Shown one piece after another: positions 1-7,087 of a DNA stretch of 31,020 nucleotides; positions within the stretch are counted from its first letter, which is position 1; each line of letters starts with the position of its first letter. The stretch comes from an uncultured Lachnospiraceae bacterium. GTDB lineage: Bacteria > Bacillota > Clostridia > Lachnospirales > Lachnospiraceae. Below the pieces are notes generated by a model. That model was not told the DNA's origin and did no database searches. It saw only the letters and a program-made list of their open reading frames with translations. The position numbers were made by a program, and so were the translations under genes. The stretch covers positions 1-31,020 of the forward strand of contig CAKRJT010000033.1 in assembly GCA_934351925.1 (NCBI GenBank). The letters run 5' to 3'.

Positions 1-50
1 ATGACCCTCTGCTTGTAAGGCAGATGCTCTCCCAGCTGAGCTAAGACCCC
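1..50 (-). tRNA. tRNA-Val (UAC), 5' part only
   Basis: Read on the minus strand, the sequence starts at base 50 with the acceptor strand GGGGTCT, then T8-A9, a D-arm (GCTC...GAGC), and an anticodon stem TCTGC/GCAGA enclosing the loop CTTACAA. The anticodon is therefore UAC, which reads valine GUA codons. The T-arm and the 3' acceptor strand lie beyond the left edge, so only about two thirds of the gene is present. A strong promoter sits 43 bases upstream, so this is probably the first gene of its transcript. Confidence 0.9.
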
Positions 51-92
51 ATAAGTTGTTGTTCTGCATGCCGTCAATCAGCTTGCTAAATT

Positions 93-121
93 AATATAAC
101 ATCACGGCACACAAATGTCAA
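93..121 (-). promoter_or_regulatory. Promoter of the tRNA-Val transcript
   Basis: On the minus strand there is a perfect -35 TTGACA (complement of 116-121), a 17-base spacer and a -10 TATATT (complement of 93-98). Transcription would start near base 86, about 36 bases before the tRNA. Such a consensus-like sigma-A promoter is usual for stable RNA genes. Confidence 0.8.
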
Positions 122-234
122 CAACTTTTTTATTTTTTTGTCATTTTGTCATTTTCGTATGACACAGCTTTTTTATTTTTGTCATTTTCATCATTTTTAT
201 TTTGTAATCTCTGTAAATTCCGGTTATGAAAGCA
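122..234. repeat. T-rich stretch with short TTGTCATTTT repeats
   Basis: The interval between the tRNA promoter and the end of the membrane-protein gene is very AT-rich on this strand and repeats the unit TTGTCATTTT (starting near 138, 146 and 179) with degenerate copies between them. No gene, hairpin or terminator is apparent. It is probably low-complexity spacer. Confidence 0.5.
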
Positions 235-1827
235 CTACCTTCTTACCCTGAACGTTTTGTCCGACAGATAGTACACCAGCGTGCCTGAAAGGCTTAACAG
301 CAGCGCGAGTACGGCTGCCAGCACCATGTCGAACACGAACGCCCCGTAATTCATATATACACACCCGTAGCATATCGCAAGCATGCCCGCATGCGCTGCA
401 AAGAAAGTGTACCCCTTTGTCCTTAGCTTGTCCGTGTAAGGCTGGCACATATAGTACACGAGCAGGTTAAACACCGCATAGAATACCGCGAGCATCATTA
501 TTCCAAGACACACCGGCAGCATGGCTGACAGGTTGGCTAAATTTCCGGATGCTGCAGCGACAACGATGAATGCTGCACACATGACAAGTGCCTGAATTAT
601 CTCGCAGACTGCGAGAATCCTTAGTCTCACGACAAAATTCAGAAAATTGTATCTTTTTCCTCTATATACACCTGACTCAAGTGCATCGCGGTCTATATAG
701 GCGAACATTGACTTGCACAGCTTAGGTGTGGCCGAAAGACAATACATAATAAATACCATTATCGGCAGCGCATTGCACAGCACATTCCAGACAGTGTCCT
801 TCGTGCCCTCCGGCGACAGGCGGCATATGATGATTCCCACAACACCCGCTATGGCTATGAGCACACATCTGACGACCAGAATATTTCTTATATAATCGAG
901 ATTTCTCGCAAAGAATATTTTGTGCAGATACACGAGTCCCCTTGCCCTGTCATTGTCAAACTTTTTAAAATAGCCGTTCCTTGAATACTCACCGATAAGC
1001 ATATCACCATATTCGTCATCATCCCCGACATAGTCCACATCATGCAGCTTCATTCTCTCTATGTAATTCTTTGCAATATGCTCATATCCGTTATAATTAA
1101 ACAGGACATACAATGCAACCGCCGCGAGTATCAGCGCGGCGAGCAGCCACACATAATTATATACATACACCGTCAGGTCGACAACTCTTCCCCGAAGGAA
1201 AGGAAAACCGTACGCCATAAAAACACAGGTTGCCATGACCGCTATGGTCACAATCGTTATCTCACTTATGGCTCTGCCCGTGTAGCGGAACACATACAGA
1301 TTAATGAGCTCACCTACAAGCCTTGATATCAGCACCCACAACATCAGATAAAATGCATGTCCAAAATCCATTCCAATAATACAGTATGCTGCCAGAAATC
1401 CGACCGCGTCAACTGCAAGCTTGTAGACTATACGCTCCATAAAAAACAAAGCCGGCTCGACCTGCATCGTGACAAGCAGCGGGTGCGCGTCCTCGTCCAC
1501 ATCAAACATTCCCGAATTTACAAGTGAGCCGCATACGCAGCTTAAAAAGCAAGTAAAATACACTATCGACTGCCTTAGCTGGAATCCCTCCCAGACGCTT
1601 ATCGACGACAGAATACGGTACGGAAGATACATAAAGAGCAGGACATACACAATTTTAATAATCACGTCAACCACAATCTTGACAGCCGCGTTGGTTACGG
1701 AACGACACGTCACAGCCTTGTCGGCGCTTACAGCCCTGCCCGGCTGCTTTATGTGAAGCATACTTTTCAATCTGCCCGCCTCGTTGTCCGCCTCAAGGAG
1801 AAACTGATACAAAATCCTCTGTCTCAT
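235..1827 (-). CDS. Polytopic membrane protein, ABC-2-like permease subunit
   Basis: A 530-residue, very hydrophobic protein with roughly eleven or twelve predicted membrane segments. A cytosolic N-terminus of about 45 residues precedes the first segment, and a charged, Asp-rich loop near residues 255-300 (DDDEYGD) separates two hydrophobic halves. I do not recognise a named family. Size and position fit the membrane partner of the ABC-ATPase-like protein encoded just upstream. The two are translationally coupled: the upstream stop TAG is directly followed by this ATG, and the ribosome binding site GGGAGG lies inside the upstream gene's end. Substrate and transport direction cannot be inferred. 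It could be an exporter or a membrane-stress module. No terminator is evident downstream. Confidence 0.7.
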   Translation of the reverse strand: MRQRILYQFLLEADNEAGRLKSMLHIKQPGRAVSADKAVTCRSVTNAAVKIVVDVIIKIVYVLLFMYLPYRILSSISVWEGFQLRQSIVYFTCFLSCVCGSLVNSGMFDVDEDAHPLLVTMQVEPALFFMERIVYKLAVDAVGFLAAYCIIGMDFGHAFYLMLWVLISRLVGELINLYVFRYTGRAISEITIVTIAVMATCVFMAYGFPFLRGRVVDLTVYVYNYVWLLAALILAAVALYVLFNYNGYEHIAKNYIERMKLHDVDYVGDDDEYGDMLIGEYSRNGYFKKFDNDRARGLVYLHKIFFARNLDYIRNILVVRCVLIAIAGVVGIIICRLSPEGTKDTVWNVLCNALPIMVFIMYCLSATPKLCKSMFAYIDRDALESGVYRGKRYNFLNFVVRLRILAVCEIIQALVMCAAFIVVAAASGNLANLSAMLPVCLGIMMLAVFYAVFNLLVYYMCQPYTDKLRTKGYTFFAAHAGMLAICYGCVYMNYGAFVFDMVLAAVLALLLSLSGTLVYYLSDKTFRVRR

Positions 1828-2460
1828 CTATCTTCCTCCCTGCAGCTTTCCCTCGGCAATAGAAACCTCCTCATCAGCCAGAAACACGGATATCGACTTG
1901 TCCGCACATCCAACGAGAACAATTCCGTCCTCCTTGATGCTGTCGAGATATTTCTTTATCTTTTTGAGAAATTCCACATTGGTGACATTTTTAATTCCAT
2001 CCACTATGAGCACCGGCGGCCTGCTTATAAGAACACACAGATATTGAAGCCTTACTCTCTCATCCCATGTAAAATCCCTCACAAGTCTGTCGCCTCTTAC
2101 GCCTGTAAGCTCAACCATGGCAAGATATTCGTCGATTGTCTTAATATCCTGTATGTTTCTACGGTTCATGTCAATGTAGTAGCGAAGAAATTCCCTCACG
2201 GTGAGGAATTCAGGAAACACCGGATCCTCGTTGAACCTCGCAACCATTGCCGGTGCCATACAGTCTTTTCCGCCGCAGATAAGCTGTATACTTCCCCCGA
2301 CACGCTCTTCTCCGTAGGTGATGCTGTCAAAGAAGGCAGCTTTATTTTTCTCAGGTGCATTTATGCAATATACATTTCCCTGATAAAATGTATACGCTGC
2401 GTTATCAAGCAGTTTCTCATCGTTATCTGTTATTGTAAGATTTCTGATTAAAAGCTTCAT
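1828..2460 (-). CDS. ABC-transporter ATPase-like protein with degenerate active site
   Basis: A 210-residue protein with the size and order of an ABC nucleotide-binding domain but eroded motifs. The Walker A region (residues 34-42, NAPEKNKAA) keeps only the Lys; the glycines and the Ser/Thr are gone. The signature position reads FTWDER (around 130-135) instead of LSGGQ. Walker B (LIVDG, 151-155) keeps the Asp but has Gly in place of the catalytic Glu. The switch region (VGCADKS) has no His. ABC family knowledge says such a protein should not hydrolyse ATP normally. The frame is intact and coupled to the permease gene, so it looks maintained rather than dead. It may be a regulatory or structural pseudo-ATPase. 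Start: ATG at 2460 with GAGG seven bases upstream. Confidence 0.7.
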   Translation of the reverse strand: MKLLIRNLTITDNDEKLLDNAAYTFYQGNVYCINAPEKNKAAFFDSITYGEERVGGSIQLICGGKDCMAPAMVARFNEDPVFPEFLTVREFLRYYIDMNRRNIQDIKTIDEYLAMVELTGVRGDRLVRDFTWDERVRLQYLCVLISRPPVLIVDGIKNVTNVEFLKKIKKYLDSIKEDGIVLVGCADKSISVFLADEEVSIAEGKLQGGR

Positions 2461-2483
2461 AGGTAAACCTCATTTGATTGTAT

Positions 2484-2526
2484 TGTATAACTTATACATT
2501 ATACCATTCACTGACCAGGTTTGCAA
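2484..2526 (-). promoter_or_regulatory. Promoter and palindromic operator of the ABC-like operon
   Basis: On the minus strand: -35 TTGCAA (2521-2526), 17-base spacer, -10 TATAAT (complement of 2498-2503). A perfect palindrome TGTATAACTTATACA (2484-2498) adjoins and slightly overlaps the -10, covering the expected start of transcription. A dimeric repressor bound there would block initiation. GntR-type (YtrA-like) regulators commonly control small ABC operons in Firmicutes, but no such regulator gene is in the window. Confidence 0.65.
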
Positions 2527-2540
2527 ATGGCAAAAAACGC

Positions 2541-2569
2541 TTGTTAAACCGCCATCGCTATGATATTAT
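2541..2569 (+). promoter_or_regulatory. Promoter of the PAP2 gene
   Basis: -35 TTGTTA (2541-2546), 17-base spacer and -10 TATTAT (2564-2569). The start of transcription would lie near 2576, about 67 bases before the chosen ATG. It diverges from the ABC operon promoter, with the two -35 boxes about 15 bases apart. Confidence 0.5.
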
Positions 2570-2642
2570 ATTACAATGTCTGCGGGAGTTATACAACAGA
2601 CTGATTAGCAAATTTATATACATTGAAAGACGAGGGGCCACA

Positions 2643-3290
2643 ATGAAAAAATTTTGCAACAGGTATAAGCATGCACTGCTTACACTGTACACACCGATAT
2701 ATTTGTTATTTTTTTATTATCTTGAAAAGACGATAACAACAGATTTCACGGCACTTAATTCACCTATAGACAATCTCATACCATTTGTTCCGATATTTAT
2801 TATCCCGTATCTGCTATGGTTTGTCTATGTTGCAGGAAGCGCCATTTATTTTATTTTTGTTTCACAGCGGGACTTTGTTAAGCTTATGAGCTTTCTTATA
2901 ATCGGCATGACGGCATATCTTATCATATGTTATATTTTTCCAAACGGACTGCATGACTTCCGTCCACCAAAAATAACGGCTGACAATCCGATAAACGCGC
3001 TCGTCGCATGGCTCTACAAGACAGACACATCAACCAATGTTTTTCCGAGCATACATGTGTATAATTCCATCGGAGTGCATATCGCCGTCTGCAAAACTGA
3101 CAAAATAAAGAGTCGTGGCATCAGGGCTGCATCCCTTGTACTCTGCATACTGATATGCTTTTCAACCATTTTCCTCAAGCAGCACGCCCTCATAGATGTC
3201 ATCGGCGGCTGTGTGATGGGACGCATCGTATATGTTCTAATGTACAGAACGAAGTTTTCGTCCTTTATAGATGCACATACCTGGAATTAA
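2643..3290 (+). CDS. PAP2-family membrane phosphatase
   Basis: A 215-residue membrane protein with about six transmembrane segments and the three-part active site of type 2 phosphatidic acid phosphatases: FRPP (106-109), PSIH (135-138) and an H-x3-D pair (HALID, H181/D185) near the C-terminus. The second motif is the PSxH variant rather than PSGH, as in the inositolphosphoryl-ceramide-synthase-like branch. Probable substrates are lipid phosphates such as phosphatidate or undecaprenyl pyrophosphate, acted on at the outer membrane face; which one cannot be told. The ATG at 2643 was chosen because GAGGGG lies five bases upstream and the hydrophobic region begins soon after. The frame stays open upstream to 2478, but that part overlaps the promoter and looks non-coding. 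Confidence 0.8.
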   Translation: MKKFCNRYKHALLTLYTPIYLLFFYYLEKTITTDFTALNSPIDNLIPFVPIFIIPYLLWFVYVAGSAIYFIFVSQRDFVKLMSFLIIGMTAYLIICYIFPNGLHDFRPPKITADNPINALVAWLYKTDTSTNVFPSIHVYNSIGVHIAVCKTDKIKSRGIRAASLVLCILICFSTIFLKQHALIDVIGGCVMGRIVYVLMYRTKFSSFIDAHTWN

Positions 3291-3342
3291 AAAATACCGT
3301 GGCAGAGTTATCTTCCTTGATAATATGCCACGGTATTTTTTT
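3290..3342. terminator. Bidirectional terminator between PAP2 and GT2 genes
   Basis: A perfect inverted repeat, with AAATACCGTGGCA on the left and TGCCACGGTATTT on the right, flanked by an A-run on the left and a T-run on the right. It can end transcription from both converging genes, the PAP2 gene (plus) and the glycosyltransferase unit (minus). Confidence 0.85.
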
Positions 3343-3352
3343 CATCTTATAC

Positions 3353-4375
3353 TTAGTTAAATCCTATTATCTTCTGGAACAGTCTGTAGCCGGTTCTCTG
3401 AACCACTCTGGATACTTTTCCCTCCCAGCTTAATGCTGCGCCCATGAAACTTCGCTTCAGATTTTTATAAAGGACTGGTTTATTCTCCTTCAGGTACATC
3501 CACAGCTCATGCTTCTTGCTGTAGTTGTCCTCATCCTTTGACAGAACACAGAACACGGAAGATATCGTCATCATAATATTCACATAGTTTTCCATATACT
3601 TCATGCATTGACGCTCGCTTATGGCAGAATAATCAAAATAATCAATCATAAGCTTATTCACCCTTATCTGCTGGTCTATCCTCTTTATCATCACGGACTC
3701 GTTCACTGACTGGTCGTCCCTTCCGATAAAATAATGATAAAATACCACATCGGTGTAATACATTTTCTTCACATAAGGCAACGGATCAAACACAAAAATA
3801 TTGTCCACATAGAATGTGTGCTTAGGAAGCTTCAGACCGCAGTCTCTTAAAAGCTGTGTCCTGTAGATGACCGAATGCATAAGAATGTACTGTGACACCC
3901 TGAAGTGCCCCACCTCGTGCCATGTAAAATATTGATCCGTAGGGAATACATTGCGGTAACTCATAACCTTCTTATGATGTGCGCCCTGCTTGTCATATAC
4001 AAAATTAGAGATGAGCATGTCAAGTCCCTCATCATTTGCAAGCGACTTCTTCATTATCCCAAGGAGCTTCTTATATGCCCTCTTATCAACCCAGTCGTCG
4101 CTGTCGACAACCTTGAAAAAAGCACCCGTGGAATTGGCAAGTCCCGTGTTTACAGCCTCACCATGTCCACCATTCTCCTGATGCACCGCCTTAACAATGG
4201 AAGGGTATTCCTTCGCATACCGGTCAGCGACGGCTGCCGTATCATCCTTTGTCGAACCGTCATCAACGATAATAATTTCTACATCCTCACCGCCCTCTAA
4301 CAACGACTCAATGCATTTTTCCATGTACGCCTGCGAATTATAACATGGAACAGCTATAGAGAGTATCTTCTTCAT
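3353..4375 (-). CDS. Family 2 glycosyltransferase
   Basis: A 340-residue GT-A-fold enzyme that moves a sugar from a nucleotide-sugar donor, probably to a cell-surface polysaccharide or lipid-linked acceptor. The N-terminus starts directly with the nucleotide-binding strand (SIAVPCYNSQ). VDDGST (37-42) and the metal-binding DSDD (91-94) are the GT2 hallmarks. The C-terminal third has no membrane span, so the protein is probably cytosolic or peripheral. An in-frame start 11 codons further upstream exists, but the ATG at 4375 has GGAG six bases before it. It is the last gene of a minus-strand unit, 54 bases behind the CPBP protease gene, and ends at the bidirectional terminator. The acceptor is unknown. 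Confidence 0.85.
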   Translation of the reverse strand: MKKILSIAVPCYNSQAYMEKCIESLLEGGEDVEIIIVDDGSTKDDTAAVADRYAKEYPSIVKAVHQENGGHGEAVNTGLANSTGAFFKVVDSDDWVDKRAYKKLLGIMKKSLANDEGLDMLISNFVYDKQGAHHKKVMSYRNVFPTDQYFTWHEVGHFRVSQYILMHSVIYRTQLLRDCGLKLPKHTFYVDNIFVFDPLPYVKKMYYTDVVFYHYFIGRDDQSVNESVMIKRIDQQIRVNKLMIDYFDYSAISERQCMKYMENYVNIMMTISSVFCVLSKDEDNYSKKHELWMYLKENKPVLYKNLKRSFMGAALSWEGKVSRVVQRTGYRLFQKIIGFN

Positions 4376-4429
4376 ATCAATCTCCATTCCGCCGCCAAGC
4401 AGCGGCACAAATAATATTGAAAACGTGTT

Positions 4430-5275
4430 TCACACTACCACCTCGGCATTATACCTATTCACATACTTCAATAAAATCACCGTCAGTATCAGGCACACTG
4501 CCATAGCTGCCAGAATAAGAAATACGTTCGAAAAGCTCTGCGGCATAAGTTCCGTGATGAGCACCGAGATAAGATTGGCACCCACATGGAATACTATCGG
4601 CGCCCATATCGTTTTCAGCTTCTCATAAACATACGCCAGCATAAGTCCGATTATGAATGCGTACACGAACTGCACGAGATTTCCGTGGAATATTCCAAAA
4701 AAGGCTGCCGAAATTATTATTGCCCACTTCGCACCGCACAAATCCCTGAGCCTTGCGTATATCATTCCCCTGAACAGCAGTTCCTCAAGTATCGGTGCCG
4801 CTATGACCGCCGACACAACCTCCATAAACAGTCCGCCGGAATATATCATCTGTGATACCTGTTGATACTTAGGTGAAAAATATGCAAGTCCGCTTAGCGA
4901 CACGATCACGTTCACGCTGACAGCCGCCGTCATTCCCATAATTCCCATGAGCAGCAGGCTCTTTGTCTGTGCAGTTCTGTAGGAAAATCCCCTCGCGAGC
5001 TTTCTCTTTTTGTTGTCACTCCTTAACAGCAGTGCAAATATCGGCATGAGCACAATATTCGTAGCCGCCGTAATCTGAAGGCTGTGGCTGTTTATGAGCG
5101 CAGCAAGCTGATTTTCATACTGAGCCGCATCACCCGTAACAACAAGCGTTCCGTTCCTGATGGCAGCAGTCATTATGAGCATCATCGAGCCGTACTGCAC
5201 GATAAATGCCACTGCAAAATATATCAGCACGGGATAGACTAACCGCCAGACCTCCTTCAATGTCCTCTTCAACAA
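4430..5275 (-). CDS. CPBP-family intramembrane metalloprotease
   Basis: A 281-residue polytopic membrane protein of the CPBP (CAAX protease and bacteriocin-processing, Abi) family. The conserved motifs are in order: EELLFR (E164, E165, R169), the second motif FGIFH (H197) and the third HVGAN (H230, N234). These residues form the proposed metal-assisted active site within the membrane. Family members process prenylated or peptide substrates or protect against bacteriocins; no peptide gene is visible nearby. The start is TTG at 5275, supported by the very strong GGGGGG about six bases upstream. Only 9 bases separate it from the stop of the Mrp-HAD gene, so the two are probably coupled. Confidence 0.85.
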   Translation of the reverse strand: MLKRTLKEVWRLVYPVLIYFAVAFIVQYGSMMLIMTAAIRNGTLVVTGDAAQYENQLAALINSHSLQITAATNIVLMPIFALLLRSDNKKRKLARGFSYRTAQTKSLLLMGIMGMTAAVSVNVIVSLSGLAYFSPKYQQVSQMIYSGGLFMEVVSAVIAAPILEELLFRGMIYARLRDLCGAKWAIIISAAFFGIFHGNLVQFVYAFIIGLMLAYVYEKLKTIWAPIVFHVGANLISVLITELMPQSFSNVFLILAAMAVCLILTVILLKYVNRYNAEVVV

Positions 5276-5284
5276 TCCGCCCCC

Positions 5285-6703
5285 CTATCTTATTATATCC
5301 GCAATATCGCTGACCTTCTTTGCAATAAAATCAGGATGCTCCGCCGTAAGCTCCTCCATCGAACCATAGCCGTAGGCTACCGCCATGCATGGTATTCCGG
5401 TTTCCCCGGCGCCTATTACATCGTGTTTGCGGTCGCCGACCATTATCGGTCTCTCGTGCGATAAGCCCTTCTCATCGAGGAGCTCAAATGCATATCTTAT
5501 GACATCTGACTTTCTGGTTCTCGTTCCGTCAAGCTCGCTTCCCGCAACAACATCAAAATATTTCATAAGCCCGAAATGCTCAAGCACAACATTTACAAGT
5601 ATAGCAGGCTTGGAGCTTGCTACCGCAAGCTTAATTCCCCGCTCCTTCAGCGTCTCTAATACCTTGTCGATGCCCTCGTACATCTTGTTCTCATACACGC
5701 CTATCGGATTGTATCTCTCCCTGTACTTATCAACACATACCTTCGCCGTGGTCTCATCAAGGCTGTATCTCTCCATAAAATGCTCTTTAAGAGGCGGTCC
5801 GATAAAATCTTCCAGATTATCAAGGTCAGGCTCATCTATACCGATATTGGCAAGCGCATACTGTACGCACGAGGTAATTCCCTGCTTAGGATCTGTCAGC
5901 GTTCCGTCAAGGTCAAACAGCACAACATCAAAGAGTCCTCTGACAATAGGCGTCACATCAACCGGCGTCTCGAACTCGAAATATTTTCCCTCATCGGCTG
6001 CCTGTGCAAGTGCCGGATTAATAGGAAGCTTTGCGAGCACCGGCACACCTATTGCCTGCGCCTCCTCGTCGATATGGCTCTCCCCGAATATCTTCTCGAC
6101 TCTTCCGCAGTCCGGGCATTTATAATAGCTGTAATTCTCTATAATCCCAAGCACCGGAATGTCCATCTTGAGAGCCATGTTGTACGCCTTCTTCACGATC
6201 ATGGACACAAGGCTCTGCGGCGATGTCACCAGCACAATCCCGTCAACCGGGAGCGACTGGAAAACAGTGAGCGGAACATCGCCCGTTCCCGGCGGCATAT
6301 CCACGAGAAGAAAATCCAGTTCTCCCCAGCACACATCGGAGTAAAACTGCTTCACAAAATTCGCTATGACAGGACCTCTCCATATAACGGCATCGTCCTC
6401 ATTCTGGAGTAAAAGATTCATGGACATGACCTTGATGCCCTCAGCCGACTCGGGAGCCATAATTCCCATATCACTCTCCTCACAGCGCTCGTCAATCCCC
6501 ATCATTCTCGGTATCGAAGGACCTGTTATGTCCGCGTCCATTATTCCGACCTTGTAGCCCATTCCGGCTAACTGACGTGCAAGCGCACAGGTGACGGTTG
6601 ACTTTCCGACTCCTCCCTTGCCGCTCACAATGCCAATCACTCTCTTAATATCAGAAAAGTCGTTTCCCTTCACAAGGAAACTCTTCTTAACATCTGTATT
6701 CAT
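5285..6703 (-). CDS. Mrp/NBP35-type P-loop ATPase fused to a HAD phosphatase
   Basis: One uninterrupted 472-residue frame holds two enzymes. Residues about 1-255 form an Mrp/ApbC-type Fe-S cluster carrier ATPase: deviant Walker A GKGGVGKST (28-36), the switch motif DMPPGTGD (about 135-142) and CPDC (C196, C199), which would bind the cluster. Residues about 258-472 form a phosphoglycolate-phosphatase-like HAD domain: nucleophile motif FDLDGT (D264, D266), the Ser/Lys region (ASSKP, RKSD) and a C-terminal VGDRKHD. The junction (TPIVRGLFDVVLFDLD) joins the end of one domain directly to the first strand of the next, with no linker. The start at 6703 is set by GGAGG six bases upstream; an in-frame extension of 18 codons lacks a site. 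First gene of a three-gene unit. Confidence 0.85.
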   Translation of the reverse strand: MNTDVKKSFLVKGNDFSDIKRVIGIVSGKGGVGKSTVTCALARQLAGMGYKVGIMDADITGPSIPRMMGIDERCEESDMGIMAPESAEGIKVMSMNLLLQNEDDAVIWRGPVIANFVKQFYSDVCWGELDFLLVDMPPGTGDVPLTVFQSLPVDGIVLVTSPQSLVSMIVKKAYNMALKMDIPVLGIIENYSYYKCPDCGRVEKIFGESHIDEEAQAIGVPVLAKLPINPALAQAADEGKYFEFETPVDVTPIVRGLFDVVLFDLDGTLTDPKQGITSCVQYALANIGIDEPDLDNLEDFIGPPLKEHFMERYSLDETTAKVCVDKYRERYNPIGVYENKMYEGIDKVLETLKERGIKLAVASSKPAILVNVVLEHFGLMKYFDVVAGSELDGTRTRKSDVIRYAFELLDEKGLSHERPIMVGDRKHDVIGAGETGIPCMAVAYGYGSMEELTAEHPDFIAKKVSDIADIIR

Positions 6704-6782
6704 TGTGTTCCTCCAAATAAATATCATTTTAAATCCTGTGCATGAAATTATGACCAACTGTTCAAAAGTCCATACAAAGGTA

Positions 6783-6811
6783 ATATTAACACATTTACCG
6801 CCTTATTTCAA
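6783..6811 (-). promoter_or_regulatory. Promoter of the Mrp-HAD/CPBP/GT2 unit
   Basis: On the minus strand: -35 TTGAAA (complement of 6806-6811), 17-base spacer, -10 TAATAT (complement of 6783-6788). The predicted start near 6776 leaves a leader of about 70 bases before the ATG at 6703. Confidence 0.65.
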
Positions 6812-6866
6812 AATAAAAAGTATAAAAAGTCTGTGAATATTTTTCCCCACCAAGATCAGTTGCTTA

Positions 6867-6895
6867 TTGACAATAATAGCACAATTTTGTATAGT
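6867..6895 (+). promoter_or_regulatory. Promoter of the thiT transcript
   Basis: Perfect -35 TTGACA (6867-6872), 17-base spacer, -10 TATAGT (6890-6895). The start of transcription would be near 6902, just before a small hairpin (GCAGGC/GCCTGC, 6903-6917) and the TPP riboswitch. Confidence 0.85.
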
Positions 6896-6902
6896 ATCAG
6901 GT

Positions 6903-7008
6903 GCAGGCAGAGCCTGCCGCTAGGGGAACCCGCTATGGGTTGAGAGTGACCTTTGTCAGACCCTCACTACTTGATCCGGTTAATACCGGCGTAAGGAAGC
7001 AAGCAGTA
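6903..7008 (+). ncRNA. TPP (THI-box) riboswitch
   Basis: The aptamer shows the conserved THI-box segments: CTAGGGG-x-ACCC (6919 onward), the pyrimidine-sensing GGGTTGAGAGTG, where the usual CUGAGA reads UUGAGA, and the pyrophosphate-sensing half TTGATCCGGTTAATACCGG followed by CGTAAGGAAGC. It lies between a consensus promoter and thiT, so thiamine pyrophosphate is expected to switch off the transporter when abundant. An extra perfect 6-bp hairpin precedes the aptamer at 6903-6917. Confidence 0.93.
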
Positions 7009-7051
7009 TGGCATACATATGTCATAAACTGAGTCTCACTTAAGTAGATCC

Positions 7052-7087
7052 CCTCCTGAATTATTTTTTTCATAGGAGGACTTTTTT
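7052..7087 (+). promoter_or_regulatory. Hairpin covering the thiT ribosome binding site
   Basis: CCTCCT (7052-7057) is complementary to AGGAGG (7074-7079), the Shine-Dalgarno sequence of thiT, which sits eight bases before the ATG. The stem is followed directly by six T residues. It could work as the OFF state of the riboswitch by hiding the ribosome binding site, or as a short intrinsic terminator. The alternative pairing that would open it is not obvious by eye. Confidence 0.55.

Noticed and set aside
2478..2642. N-terminal extension of the PAP2 protein by 55 residues
   Set aside because: That stretch overlaps the promoters, is not hydrophobic or conserved-looking, and the ATG at 2643 has a proper ribosome binding site.
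5385..6125. 246-codon plus-strand open frame
   Set aside because: It lies antisense within the Mrp-HAD gene, has Ser-rich low-information sequence and no ribosome binding site. It is a shadow of the real gene.
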